Shown: positions 22,807-35,173, numbered from the stretch's first letter. The stretch is DNA of 64,000 bases from Miscanthus floridulus (GCF_019320115.1 NC_089582.1:125761259-125825258); one strand, 5' to 3'. Made by a program: numbers and translations. Notes: generated from the letters alone by a model not told the origin.

Positions 22807-25800
22807 CTACCCTTTGATCGAATCTTCCTTGACATCAATGCAGCTGTAAGCTGAAATTTCTCGAAAAATCCTATGAAAAAAAATCTGAGGAATATATGAT
22901 ATGCCATAAAAACTCCTTTAAATCTTATTGGAAAATAAGAAGAAAATAGCATATTTATTTGTGATTTAAATAAACCACTATGTCATTGGTATCCCATTAA
23001 AAACCCTAATGGGAAAAATATTGGAGATACGACATAAAGATAACTCCCCCAAAAAACTTTCAGGAAAAATATGAGGAGCAATATAAAGTGATATGTCGCT
23101 AAAACTCCTATAAAAACTTAGTGGAAAAATTAGGAGAAAATGTGACGACATATTATTAGTATTGCCTCTTGGATAACTCACATGAAAAAGCTTTTCAGGA
23201 AAAAAACCATGAATGAGTTGTGAGGGTAATATGTGTTTTTGATATTTCTCATAAAAACTCTGATGGAAAAAATAGAAAATATGACACATGCTTATGTTAA
23301 TATTACCTCATTAAAAACTTTGACAATAAACCTTATGAGTAAAACTTATGAAAGAAAAGAGTATAATATGATACTCGTACAGGTCAGCATCTAGGAGATA
23401 TCTCCCCCTGATTCTTGCAAATTTCAAAGTCGTCGCATACCAATCTTATGTAGAAATTTTTGAAACATAGAAGTTGGTAAGGACTTAGTAAATAGTTCAG
23501 CGAGATTATCGCATGCGGTGATTTGCAAGATGTTTATTTTCCCGCTTTCTTGTAACTTATGGGGATAAAACAGTTTAGGGACAATGTCCTTAGCGACATT
23601 ACTCTTTATGTAACATGTTTGCATCTATGTAACATAAGTGAAATTATCTTCATAGATAATTATAGGTGATTTAATCGAACTAATACCACATGTCTGTTAT
23701 ATGTGGTTAATCATTATACGAAGTCATACACATTCATGTGATGCCTCGTATAGATCAATAATTTCAGAATGACTAGTAGAGGTCACCGTCAGAGTCTATT
23801 TAGAAGACTTTATGAAATAGTTGTACCTCCATGTAAGAATACAAGTCCAGTTTGGAATAGGGACCAGATAAGTAACCAGCATCCGTGTATCCAATCATAT
23901 TGGGATCATAATTTCTCTTAAAGGATAAACCAAGATCATTTGTGTCACTAAGTTATCTGAGGATATGCTTCGCTCCCGTTTAATGACGGTGAGTTGGATT
24001 TGCACTATATCTAACTAGTATGTTCACTGCAAATGTGATATTAGGCCTGGTGCAATTTGTAAGATACATAAGTGCTCCAATGACACTAAGATATGAAACC
24101 TTGGTTCCAATATCTGTTCTCCAATATCTCGTGGTCTAAATGGAGCCTTTTCTATTTCTAAAGAATGAACAACTATCAGAGTTTTGTTATGATATGATTT
24201 GTCTATATTGAATTTCTTCAATATTTTCTGGATATAGGCTGATTGATGCACTAAAATCTCTGAAGGACGGTGCTCAAGTTGTAAGCCTAGGCAATATTTG
24301 GTCTTACCCAAATCCTCCATCTTGAATCCACATGATGAAAATTGTATCTCAAATGATTGCATAATTATTTCTGTATCATGATGATATCAAAATAACCAAT
24401 ATACGCAATCATGCTTAATTATACACAATGTATGTTGCGATTTATATTTGGATTCAGAATATAAAGTCCATTGGGACTTATACATCTGAATTTATCAAAT
24501 TCATTTGATCTGCCAATTATTGAATTTGAAAAACTTCATTTTTCACACATACCATGGGGTATGCTATACTGGGTCTCTACGTGAAACCATATGCTACAAG
24601 CTCTCATTGTTCACCACCTTGCTTCTGAAAAGAAACTCTGTTAGAAAAGATATTACGTGGTAATACTTCTCATCATTGAACAAGAGCAATCTCCTTAATT
24701 GCCATATTTTAGTTTGACCAAATTTAAGTGTGAAGACACTCTGCCTAGGACTTTTGGTCTGGATCTAGTAAGGTAAAAAAGCAATCTTAGAGGAGTATAT
24801 GTCGCGATAATTTGTAGTCTTTAAATGATTGATTCGATTCTTAAAATCAATATAGCATGTGAAAATGTTATTCTTTTTGGACTCCGAGTCATTACCCATA
24901 TGGAGTCAGGGTGTTACAATGTCCCAGGATCAGAATTTGAGTGCACCGTTGATCTGGGTGGATTTTGATCCGGGTTTTGGATGCTCATCCATTTTGGGTG
25001 TCTACCAACTTAAGGTTGGCTTGGATTTACTGATTTGGAGAATATTGTCCTCGATATCCTCGGACGTTTACTTGGAGCATTATCCTTAGGAGCGGCCGTA
25101 CTTCTCCCCCTCTTCTTAGGAAGTGGGAGTTGAATGGTTTTAATTGGTACCTCCATTCTTTTGGGCGCATTATAAGTAGGATAAGAAAATTTTGTGACAC
25201 CCTTATTATCAGTAAATGTTTCTAACAGGTTTTTTACAATATGATGCAAATATAAGATATTCTAAACGATTAGGTTTAGAATTTTTGGTACGTGGATGTG
25301 AGGATTGCTCTTTTGATTCCTGTCATTCTTAATGTGGTATAAACCTCCCCCTAATACCTGCAATTATCCTCAAATGTGATCAACATACAGGCAATTTATA
25401 AATCCCCTGCAGAGTTACCTCTTAGGATCCCTAATCCCATTGGTATGTTGGGGTGGTGATATGGGTATGTGAAAACATACTCGATGCGCAGATGGGAAAT
25501 GTTTGGCCGCGGCCAAAGTTTCACGTACATACCGCAACAGAGGGAGTTGTATAAGTGCAGTTTGATGAATTTGAATTAACAATGCGGTGTGTAAGGCCGC
25601 ATGAAAATAACTTAGTTCTGGTAAATTACAATTCTATTTTAATATGTCATGCAATTTGATTCTCAATAAGAGACTCAATAAAAATCATTATTGGTATGGA
25701 CATAAGGTACTTGATATATAGTACCCCAAAACCAAACTGTTCCATATAAAATGGATTTGATCCCGCATCTAGGATAATTTGCTCTAAATTAAAGATTTCG

Positions 25801-27415
25801 AGCAATGAGTTTGGTATAATGATGGTTCTCTTGACTGAGAGACACACCTGGGACTATATTATAGATGTATAAATGTGCATTACATAGTATCTTTATGGTC
25901 CATAAAATGATAAATAGAGTCACATGTATGTTCTTGAATTTCTTCAAGAAATGTAGTGGCTCATATTGATGTTACGACCAATAGAATTGACAATAATTCT
26001 CAAGTTATCTCTATAGTTGAATAACCAAGGCAAATGTGCCAAGTCTTATTGACATCAAGAGAGAGAATTATTTGTATGCAACATTGGATACAGGTTATGT
26101 ATGTATAGTCAAATCGAACTGAGGATGTTTTGTTTAAGTATTGCCATATCCGTTGTTAAGAGAAAATACTCATCTTAGTTGTCATCTTAGAGTTTTCATA
26201 TGAAAACCACATTGACGAATATCTCTATAATTTTAACTGGGTACATTATGGAATCAGAATACAAGAATGGATTCATGATTATTATTTGAGTACCAATATA
26301 GAGTATGATAGTAGCACGACCAAAGCCCACTATCATGACATTGCGTCAAGCGATTAACAAAATATTTCCTTGTCTCTATGTAAGAGTTTAGGAATATTTT
26401 GCTTCCCTATATATAGAGTTTGTGGTGCAATTATCCACTAGGCAAAATTCCTCTTTGTATTTGGATTGACTCTCGTATAAATCTATATATAGCATGAAGA
26501 ATATAATGACATTCTTTGCAGATATATAGATTACATACAAGTTAATTAATGGAATATCAAATGTGATGGCACATTATTGTGATATTTAATTAAAATTGAT
26601 GACAACATTTTATATTACAACACCAAAATGGGACGTAGATACTAGGTATGTTTGTAAATGAGAGACAAATTTTGGTCCCAAAATGGATCAAGCGAAGTAA
26701 ATTCGATGATCGTGCTCTCCATGCTCGTAAGACCCACTTACTAATTAAGTGTTTGGTTGCTACTTGGTTTCTTCATGAAACTTGTTGTGAACAACTGGCC
26801 TTCCTGGTGGTGTCAGGTTGAAGATTGAAACCTGCTTCATATCTTTATTGTTGAGCCGGATATTTGTGTCCAATAGATTTGTAATACCGATCAATTAAAT
26901 GTTTCAAGGCATGACATTTCTAAGTTGTGTGGCTATAACATCCACAATTGGGACAAAGTATGATTTTGTCATATTTGGGAAATGACTTGACCCTAAGGAA
27001 TGCACGGGGCTGCTACTTCTTTGTTGCCTTAAATCTTACCATTAAAGTTTTTTGGATGGCATTATTACATGCCATCGAGCTTGTCATGATTCTAAAAATT
27101 CAATGTTACTTCAAATGATAGAGCATCACTACGATGCTAATGATGATTCCTCAATAAGAGTTTATCATACACTTAGACCTGAAGTGATTTTTGGAATTAA
27201 TTCAAAATACCTATGGTAAGTTGCGAGCAATCGCAAAAACACAATATGGAGGATATTTGGGGAACAACATAATTCTATTCTCAGGTAGACATAAAGTCCT
27301 AGAGATAAAATTGTGACCAATCATAATTGGCATTTGGACAAAATTATTGACATGTGTTGTTCATATTACTATGTGAGAGCTAGCCATACAGTCGTGTCCA
27401 TTCGTGCTGATAACG

Positions 27416-27664
27416 TGTTAAAGCGTGAATGTAAATGAACAAGATTTGGGAGAACTGTTGTTTTCATTGATCTCGAAAATATATTTATACAAGTGGAGAG
27501 GTGTCACGAAGGGACACGACTGTTCCCAAAAGACATGCCCTTTGGAACAAAATTAACTGTCTAATTCTATCCGCTAATCTTATGCTTAATGGATGAGATC
27601 ACTCGTAAAGAAACGTCGGTTCGTCTGTAGACGTCCGTTCGCGTATAGACGTCGTTTTACAACA
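27416..27664 (-). repeat. Copia 5' LTR
   Basis: Partner of 22559-22806. The sequence just inside it, read on the minus strand, is CGTTATCAGCACGAATGG. This is a plausible primer-binding region of the ATCAG type used by many plant copia elements. Confidence 0.9.
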
Positions 27665-27966
27665 CTATGCTTGCAGGTTCCAAAGGTTCTTAGGATGAGC
27701 AGGAGAGAGATGTTTGCTCTAGCTGCAAAAGAACTCAAGCTCACTATCCAGTCAGAGAGAACAACGCATGTTGATGAAGGCATGTACGTCACCGAGCTGG
27801 CCATTGGCAATATGTTGGCGAGAGAATCTTATGATTGGGAAACAAAAGAGTTTTCTGGAAATCCTGCCCTTACAAAGAACCTATCAATTGAGAACGCATA
27901 CCACACTGTACTAAAGTACCTTGAAAATGAAAAACGAGTCAAGATAGATGACTATAATGCTAAGAG

Positions 27967-28305
27967 GTGCTGGGTTTCACGGACTAAATTTTAGTGCATG
28001 TCACATCAGACGTTCGGATATTAATTAGGAGGACTAAACATGAGTTAATTATAAAACTAATTACACAGATGGAGACTAATTATGAGACGAATTTATTAAG
28101 CCTAATTAACCCATCATTAGCATATATTTACTGTAACACCACATTGTCAAATCATGGATTAATTAGGTTTAAAAATTCGTCTAGTAAATTAGTTACAATC
28201 TATATAATTAGTTATTTTTTAGTTTATATTTAATACTCCATACATGGGTCAAACATCTGATGAGACATAGAATAAAATTCGATCGAGGCCCAAACGTGTT
28301 TCAGA
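27967..28305. mobile_element. Tourist-type MITE inside exon 2 of the unidentified gene
   Basis: AT-rich, about 340 bp, closely related to 68-398. It shares the ACGAAT...AAGCCTAATTAACCCATC block and its inverted partner, and has degenerate GTTTGGGCC-type ends. Exact ends and the TSD are not resolved. It interrupts a reading frame between KIDDYNAK and VSELKREV. Confidence 0.7.
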
Positions 28306-28435
28306 ACTAAAGCGCGAGGTGTTTCGCTCTAGCACATGCGAAGACAAAGCTAACAAGCTAAAGAATGAAATTGGTGCAAAAGATATGCAGCTTCGTGAGT
28401 TCTTGTGCTCGTTTGCGTCCGTGTGTCAGGAGTAG

Positions 28436-29361
28436 GGCCTAGTCAGGAGGCTTCAGCCATGCTTCCGCTCCTTCCTGCCAAGCAGGAGGCATCCCCAGGA
28501 AAACGAAGACGGAGGGAGATGATTCCTAGCAGCAGGAAGCCAGATCCGGCATCGGTTCTCTTCAGCCTGTCAAATTCCTTGACGAAGCTGCGTGCAGAGT
28601 TCCTCTCTCTTCTTCGAGCTTCGACCGACGACGTGCCACTCCTTCCCAAACAAGCTCAGAGCTCTCCCAACAAATAGGATGCACCTGAAGCACTTTCACT
28701 GGCCTACGCTGTTATTTTGCTGAGCAACTCTAGCTAGCTATGTTATTAGCTTTTTTTAGCATTCTCGTAGAAACATTAGTGCACATGGGACCTGCTTTTG
28801 TGACCTACAGCTTGCTTGGGAGGTATCCAGTCGTTTGTGACGTCCTGGACTCTGATTTTGCGCTGCTTGAAAGAGCGGGTTAACATCTTGTCGTGTATTA
28901 GGATCCACTTCTTGTTACCTACCACGAAAACGGAGAAAGCGTGTCCATTTCTTTTTGCTCCCACCGCCGCTCTACCGTCCTCGCCTAACCGCGCTTGTCC
29001 ATCCGCCATGGCCGGCTCAGGCCGTTGTCGAGCAACCATTGCTTCAGGGACGCCGCGCCCAGTGGCAGCGACAGGCCGTCCACTCCCTAGCAAAATTGCT
29101 TCTCTCCCAGCGTCCATACCACCCCCTTCAACTACGCCCAATCTAGCCAGGAGGTCCCACCATCAGAGATACCAGCGGCCCTCAGATCAACGTCCTAGAG
29201 CGCTCGGGAGCGGCTGCCCACTCCGTTCCACTTTCGTCTGCTGCACAGACCGCGACACGGCGTCAATAAAGAAGTCGCCCGGCTCTTCTCTCCGTCTTCC
29301 CTTCTGTTCTCCCGAGCGCCACGGGTGGGTCTACTCGCTCTCGCAGCCGTCCCTTTCTCCT
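28436..29361. other. Mixed gene-fragment region, unidentified
   Basis: There are two coding-like pieces I cannot name. On the + strand 28441-28677 is an open, basic, proline/serine-rich frame, with KRRRREM near the middle and SLTKLRAEFLSLL towards the end. On the minus strand 28776-28960 reads FSVFVVGNKKWILIHDKMLT then a lysine/arginine-rich tail to a stop; the upstream part of that frame is GC-rich low-complexity. Neither has clear splice partners. They may be captured fragments. Confidence 0.3.
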
Positions 29362-29370
29362 CATTTTCTA

Positions 29371-30022
29371 GAGACTTTTTATGACGTTATTATAAAAGAT
29401 CGTAATTTTTTGTGTTCTTCTGAAAAAATTCAGCTGTCTTCAACATCACTAGTCTAACTTTTTCGTGTTCTCCATGCCACTTCCGTCAGTTTGGACTCTA
29501 ACGCTGTCAAACTGCAGGTGTAAAAAGACAAAAATGTCCTTAAGTTCAAATATGTTATTAATTTTTTTTGAGCATCTTAACAACTTCAAATGAAAAAACT
29601 CAAAACTAGAAAGTTGTAGATCTCGTCGAGATCTATAATTTTCATATAAAAATTATTTTCATTTAATTCCGCAAAAAAATATAATTTGATATGATTAATA
29701 TATCTTAAAAAATCATTTTTTTGCGGAATTAAATAAAAAAATATATATGAAAATTATAGATCTCGACGAGATCTACAACTGTCTAGTTTTGAGTTTTTTC
29801 ATTTGAAGTCGTTAAGATGCTCAAAAAAAATTAATAACATATTTGAACTTAAGGACATTTTCGTCTTTTCACACCTGCAGTTGACGGCGTTAGAGCCCAA
29901 ACTGACGGAAGTGGCATGGAGGACACGAAAAAGTTAGAGTAGTGGCGCTGAAGATTGCTGAATTTTTTCAGAGGCACACATAGAATTATGATATTTTATA
30001 ATGGCACACCGGGAAAAGTCTC
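29371..30022. mobile_element. Fold-back Mutator-type MITE with 9-bp target duplication
   Basis: A 652-bp near-complete inverted repeat. The outer ends are GAGACTTTTT and AAAAGTCTC, and the arms stay complementary almost to the centre near 29695. The 9-bp direct repeat CATTTTCTA flanks it at 29362-29370 and 30023-30031, the length made by Mutator transposases. It has no coding capacity. Transcripts would fold into a hairpin of roughly 300 bp per arm. Confidence 0.85.
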
Positions 30023-30031
30023 CATTTTCTA

Positions 30032-31319
30032 TGACCGTCTATCGACCCTTCCTGAAACATCCCTCCCCGCACATGTCCCCGCTTGTTGTATGCAAATGTG
30101 AAATTTTTGCAATTTGATCCCTTTTGAAAATATTTTTTACAAAAAGACTTATGCCAAAATGTTTTCTGAAAATAGACCATTTTTAGGCGTATTAGAACAT
30201 GACGCCAAGGTATGAGGGTCGGCTTCGACTGACACAACGCCAAGGTCTTGCCACGTCACGGACGACCCGGGTCGACGGCGCCACGGTGGCGCATGGGGTC
30301 CGACACGTCGGCGTTGTGTCAGCCAACGCCACAGTCCCAACCTCGGCGCGGCGGGACTACACACCGAGCTATTGGCATCATCCGGCGCGCGGCCCAGGTG
30401 GCCCAACAACGCTTCGTGGCCCAATAGCTCGGCGCAGGGTCACTTAATGCCGAGCCACCAGACTCGGCGCGGCCCGACTCAACTCCGAGGTCTGGACTCT
30501 TGAAGTCGCGCCGCGGCCCCCTTCTTCTTCCTCCCTCCATTCTGAAAGCGCCGGCAGGCTCCCTTCTTCTCCCCCCACGGCCCCCACGAAGCCCTAGCCC
30601 CCAAATGCGACCCTAGGTGCCCAGATCTCATCTCCCGAAGCTTCCTCGAGGTAATGGTCCCTCCCCTCCTCTAATCTATCCGCGTAGATGTGCTTGCATT
30701 GTCTCTAATCATGTGGAATCATGGGTGTATGGTGTTTTGGTATATGTGTATTTGCATTTGTAAAATGTATGGCTTAGGTTGATTGAGTGCATTGTTGTTT
30801 AACTATTTTATGTACTGAACATGTTAGGTTAGTTTGGTTTCTAGTTATTTTGGTCATTAGGGTTCTTTGTTTATTGTAGGTATCATTAGGGTTAGTTATT
30901 TGTTGTTCATTAGGGTTAGTATGTATTTTAGTTATTTGTTGGTCATTAGATTTCAATTTTTTATGAGTAGAACGTTTTGCCAAGGTACTTCTCTTTCCCC
31001 TCTTTCATTTCATCCATTTAGATTCGGTTGTTTGTGTTTTTTTTTGAACTTGGCATTATAGGTTTAGTTCATGTTCATGTCATTCATGCAATGTATGGTG
31101 GTTTAAATGATTGAATGACCCAAATGTATGGTTGTTGTTGTTGTTGTATATGTTCTGATTTATAATCATTGAGTTAAATTTTATGTTTGTTGGGATTCAA
31201 ATTTGCTTAGGGTTTGTAATGAAAAGCTTATTTGGGATCGCCCACAGGAATCATCAATGCCCTTCCTGCTCGGCCACTGTCCTCATTATCTCCGTGCTCT
31301 ATGCAACAAAAACAAGAAT
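30032..31319. other. GC-rich palindromic stretch, then AT-rich stretch; no gene
   Basis: 30190-30660 is GC-rich with several inverted repeats and ends in a possible leader with a splice donor near 30650 (CTCGAG then GTAATG). 30660-31200 is T/G-rich with TTAGGGTTAG-like pieces. A short + frame MKSLFGIAHRNHQCP follows an acceptor near 31210 but has no recognisable domain. The region may be the left flank or end of the MULE at 31320-35163. Confidence 0.4.
30230..30432. repeat. Pair of 12-bp inverted repeats
   Basis: TGACACAACGCC at 30230-30241 is the exact reverse complement of GGCGTTGTGTCA at 30310-30321. CCGAGCTATTGG at 30364-30375 is the exact reverse complement of CCAATAGCTCGG at 30421-30432. 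Both could form stems with loops of about 50-70 bases. Confidence 0.8.
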
Positions 31320-33231
31320 TTAAGTCTCCATCACAGTAAAGACCTCAGAGATGGAAATAGTTGTATCACTTATAGCTCTGGCTAACACAGGGGCGATCTC
31401 AACTTGCCTGCCTTCTCGGGTAGCTTGGTCATATGGGTTGTTGTCCTCATCCTCGCTCGCAATGTCAGCAATGTCTTTCTCCGTCCAAGCGGGCCTCAAT
31501 TGAAGCCTTGTTCGTTGACCAAGCCAAACAAGGTAATCATCGAATGCCTTGTCACGATGGACGACGTGGATGCCCATGTTGTTCTGCTCCATCAACGTCC
31601 ACTCATCAATGTAGCGCTAGTGCTCTAGCTACCAGTTGGTGATCTTCTTATTTTTTGTCTGTTGAACCTGTAAATTTTACACCATAGCGGCAATATGAAG
31701 GCCTACTCAATGATTCATTCATGTGAAACGAACAAAATATTGCATGTTACGTACTTGTGGAGCTGCCAACCGGTGGAGAAATCCTCGGGCGGAGAAGGCT
31801 GCAGCCTACCAAACTGCCGTGCTACACGGTGAGGGAGATGGTACTCCGCTGCATAGAAACAAATAAGGGGGGTCCTCATCGTCCAGACGTCCTCGTCTGC
31901 CATGCACAAGGAGCTCAAGTTGAGATCCGTGACTTGCCTCCGCCGATATGGGCGCCATTGAACCTGTACACAACGTCGTCATCAACTAGTCGATGCTCAA
32001 TTTGTGCACATATCCTTGATTAGGCCAAAAGGGTGGGAAACTTACATGCTGTGGCAAAAGGGTGTCCAGCTCATTGGTGAAGCTGATGTACGCGTGGCAT
32101 GACACGTGGTAAGTTCCGTGGGCTCGCTCGTAGAGGTGTGCCACGGTAGGGGCGACAACTACGTCTCCTTGTAGAAACCAAGGTTGTGGGGGATCAAGCT
32201 GATGCGGTCTCCCAACTAAAAGCCTCTCCCACATCCAAATCTGCAAAAAAGAGTGGAAACTTGCATGTTAATCACTTTTGTTAAGAAAAAACATTGAATT
32301 GTAGTGGAAACTTGTACAACTTTGCTTTATTACCTGCAATAGTGTGATGCACCCTGACATTGTAGCATGCACGCCTCCAGGACGGTGGCAAGCCTCGCAA
32401 AGCTGACGGTACAGGAAGGCAAGTATAGCCGAGCCCTAACTCCTATTGCCGGCATCCTCCCAATTCCAAAGGCACGGGATGTACATCTAGGACATCGTGT
32501 CTCCAGTGCCGTCAGGAAAGAGAACCGTACCAAACATGTGCAGGATGTAGGCCCAACAGTAGTATGTCACGGTCTAAGCGTCTACGTTGGGTGGGCACTC
32601 CCAAAACTGCTGACGAAGCCACCTCAGGGAGGGCACTCCCAAAACTGCTGACGAAGCCACCTCAGGGACACCCCACTGCTGCGTTGTTTCTTGCCAGCCT
32701 CAACTACTGCTAGGGGATGTCCCAAGAAGTGCTCAACCAGCTGTTGCCATCCTTCAGACTCCATGTCTCCTGTCACTGGGAATCCTCGGATTTTGACTCC
32801 AAGGATCATGGCAACGTCCTTGAGAGTGACCGTCATCTCCCCGCACGGTAGGTGAAAGCTGTGTGTCTCCGGACACCACCGATCTATCAACGCCGTCAGC
32901 GTCACTGGGTTGAAAGGTGGCGTGCCTCGACGACAAACACGAGCAACGGTAGCAAGGTTCGCTAGCTTTAGGAGGGGCGTGTACCTCTTGTCGTAGACCA
33001 TGGTCGTAGAGGCCTCATGTGTCATTGGCCTCAGCACATTCAAAACCTACAAAAAAAGACAAGCATGAAAAAGTATTAGTTCATATCACTTTATAAAGAG
33101 CATGGACTATAGAGCAAAAGATGAACAATGCACTGTTTCATACGAATTATTGCATATACCTCTCTGTTCTCGATCCTCCGAGCCCGGTGGTGCTCATCGA
33201 ACCTTGGATCAAGAAGGGGGAACCGATCCAT
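31320..33231 (-). pseudogene. MULE-associated plant mobile domain (PMD) protein, broken
   Basis: PMD (aminotransferase-like, MAIN family) frame downstream of the MULE transposase on the same strand. Exon 1 is 33231-33160 (MDRFPLLDPRFDEHHRARRI). Exon 2 starts at 33046 and has the PMD core LTALIDRWCPETHSFHLPCG and KDVAMILGVKI. Later exons near 32240, 31960 and 31600 carry YHVSCHAYISFTNELD, EYHLPHRVARQFGRLQ and NNMGIHVVHRDKAFDDYLVW. A 38-bp tandem duplication at 32593-32668 shifts the frame after LRQQFWECP. Further stops follow NVDA and in the segment near 32490. The order and strand suggest a second gene of the MULE. Confidence 0.8.
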
Positions 33232-33347
33232 TCTGCAACATAAGGAATGCCAAAGCATTAGTATAAGTTAAAGCATGTATATGTGGTACGAAGTAACATA
33301 ACAATAAAAAAACAAAAGTAAACCAATGCACTATTACACAAAGCAAT

Positions 33348-35163
33348 TCAAGTAGCTAGCTTGGTGGATACCTGTTGTCTAAGTAGTTCAGGACATTTTC
33401 TCTTATTGTGGCCCGTCTTATGGCAACCAGAGCAACGGCTCTTTTGGGTGTCCTCTACAAAATATGTCCCAACCTTACTCATGGTTGATCTACCTTTCGT
33501 GGCTTGGTCCATGTCCATCCTGAACCGCTTACGCCGCCTAGGTCCTCTACTCTTCCAGAGTAAACCAAGATCAGCCACATACTTGGGGCCATCATAAGTA
33601 GGCCATTGACTCTCATCAAGAAATGGCTCGAACTGAGGATTCCAGGTGCTCATTAGGTTCCTCAAAAAGAACTCCGCGGCCATACGGGGAGGGACCTCAG
33701 CGTCAACACATCTAAGGCGACAGGCTGTAATCATGTGGGAGCAAGGCCTATGGTATATGGTCGGTTTTCCACACGTACACTTGTTCTCATTGATCACTAC
33801 TTTATGTTTTCGAGCACCCCGGTTTTCACCACCAATGTTAGTTCCACCACCCTCTAGAATCTCATATCCATGGTTGATCGGATCGAAATATGAACCCTTC
33901 TGTCGTTTAGACTTTTTCTTTGAGAAAGCTAGTTCCTGAGATGCTAAAAGTGGCCAAGCTTTGCCTGCTGTCCATAGAGACCTCGCATGCTTCTTCCTCG
34001 AAACGAACCAAGCATTCAACTTGTAGAAGGTGAATGAGGCAATAGCAGTCACAGGCAGACCACGACAACCTCTTAGAAGGCTATTGAACATCTCTGCCAT
34101 GTTACTAGTCATGAAGCCCCATCTCCAACCTCCGGTGTCATATGCAAGTGACCACTTATCCTTCGACGCCATCAACTCGCTCAAGAATTGCCTACCATCA
34201 ACATTTGTGGCTAACTTCAGGGCATCTAGCTTGTCTTTGAATAATTGAACCTCTTACTGTCTGCAAACCTTCTCAAATAATTTGAAGTTGTCCTTTGTGT
34301 GATCACGCCTTATAAGATTCTGAGCAAGGTGTCTGGTGCACCACCGGTGATGTATTTGGCCGTAACCAGGAATCTCTTGTTCTACGGCATTCAAAATGCC
34401 AGCATGCCTATCGGATATCACACAAACATCACGTTCCAGACCAATTACCACTTGTCTTACTAGCATGAGAAACCAACACCAACTATCCGTGTCCTCCTTC
34501 CGAACAATCACAAAGGCCAATGGCACAAGCTGGTCTTCTGCATCTGTCCCAATACAAACAAGCATTGTGCCTTCAAATTTCCCTGTAAGAAAGGTCCCGT
34601 CAATTGAGACGACGGGCCTGCAATGCTTGAATGCTTCGATGCTCTGCCCGAACGCCCAAAAGGCCCTTCCAAATACCTGGCTACCATTCCTTGTTTCACC
34701 CTTCTTAGGTAAATACTCGAAGTGCATCCCAGGATTTACAGCCCTCATTGCGTTCAACATTACAGGGAGGCGCTCATAAGTTTTTTCCCAATTTCCAAAT
34801 ATTATTTCCAGTGCATGCTGCTTTGCCCTCCATGCTTTTCCATACTTGACATAGTAATTGTACCGTTGGAAGATGATCTCAACCAACGCGGACACCGTAA
34901 TGGTTGGCATATGCTTCACCACGGGGCATAACTGCCTTTCAATGAACCTAGAATTGAGCTGCAGATGGTTCTCTTCTGCCTCAGCAGTGGCACAAACATG
35001 TGGTTGCTTCACTGAGGTAATCTTCCATTTGCCTGCCTTCGTCTTCCTAGCACATACTCTCCAACCACACTGTTGTTCTTTCCGACAGATCTCCTCAAAG
35101 AACCCCACCAGATGGTATATTACTTTACTTAGTTTTGGTCTACTGACAATGCTCCGTTCTTAG
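33348..35163 (-). pseudogene. Mutator-like (MULE) transposase, nearly intact
   Basis: DDE transposase of the MuDR superfamily. One continuous frame runs from the edge of a Stowaway-type element (35174) to the stop at 33348-33350. It is interrupted only by TAA at 34252-34254 between FEKVCRQ and EVQLFKDKLDAL. A DNA-binding-type start CGWRVCARKTKAGKWK is followed by the MULE core with the first Asp in VVSIDGTFL and the second in VCVISDRHAGIL. Then come a SWIM zinc finger CTCGKPTIYHRPCSHM and a CCHC knuckle CSGCHKTGHNKRKCP. There is no ATG at the visible start; the N-terminus was probably cut off by the Stowaway insertion. Terminal inverted repeats of the MULE were not identified. Confidence 0.9.
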
Positions 35164-35173
35164 TTAGAGAGTA

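Larger units (their letters stand above)
22559..27664 (-). mobile_element. Degenerate copia LTR retrotransposon
   Basis: Two LTRs (22559-22806 and 27416-27664) are flanked by the 5-bp duplication CTATG at 22554-22558 and 27665-27669. Coding remnants lie on the minus strand in copia order: a gag zinc knuckle CPNCGCYSHTT near 26960; an integrase-RT linker rich in KRGRST/PSKRPR at 25010-25249; an RT segment GKTKYCLGLQLEHR at 24024-24362; and an RNase H end DNLAELFTKSLP at 23424-23624. All are broken by stops. The LTRs differ at about 26 positions in 248 bp by eye (about 10%), so the insertion is old. Confidence 0.9.
22415..28435 (+). pseudogene. Small unidentified split gene, disrupted by a copia element and a MITE
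   Basis: Exon 1 at 22415-22477 encodes 21 residues, MESAEIISDLDFMEDDDRLP and a final K, and ends at a GTACC donor. Exon 2 starts at 27677 after TTGCAG in the same phase: VPKVLRMSRREMFALAAKEL and on to FSGNPALTKNLSIENAYHTV and KRVKIDDYNAK. Coding then stops at a MITE and resumes near 28300 as VSELKREVFRS, a heptad-like charged stretch, ending at TAG 28433-28435. I do not recognise the family. The exon 2 N-terminal part is helical and charged and the tail looks like a short coiled coil. The copia element lies in the intron; the MITE lies in the exon and breaks it. It could be a host gene or a fragment carried by the nearby Helitron. Confidence 0.5.

Noticed and set aside
30880..30960. TTAGGGTTAG-like repeats, possible interstitial telomere sequence
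   Set aside because: Only a few irregular units in T/G-rich sequence; no regular TTTAGGG array.
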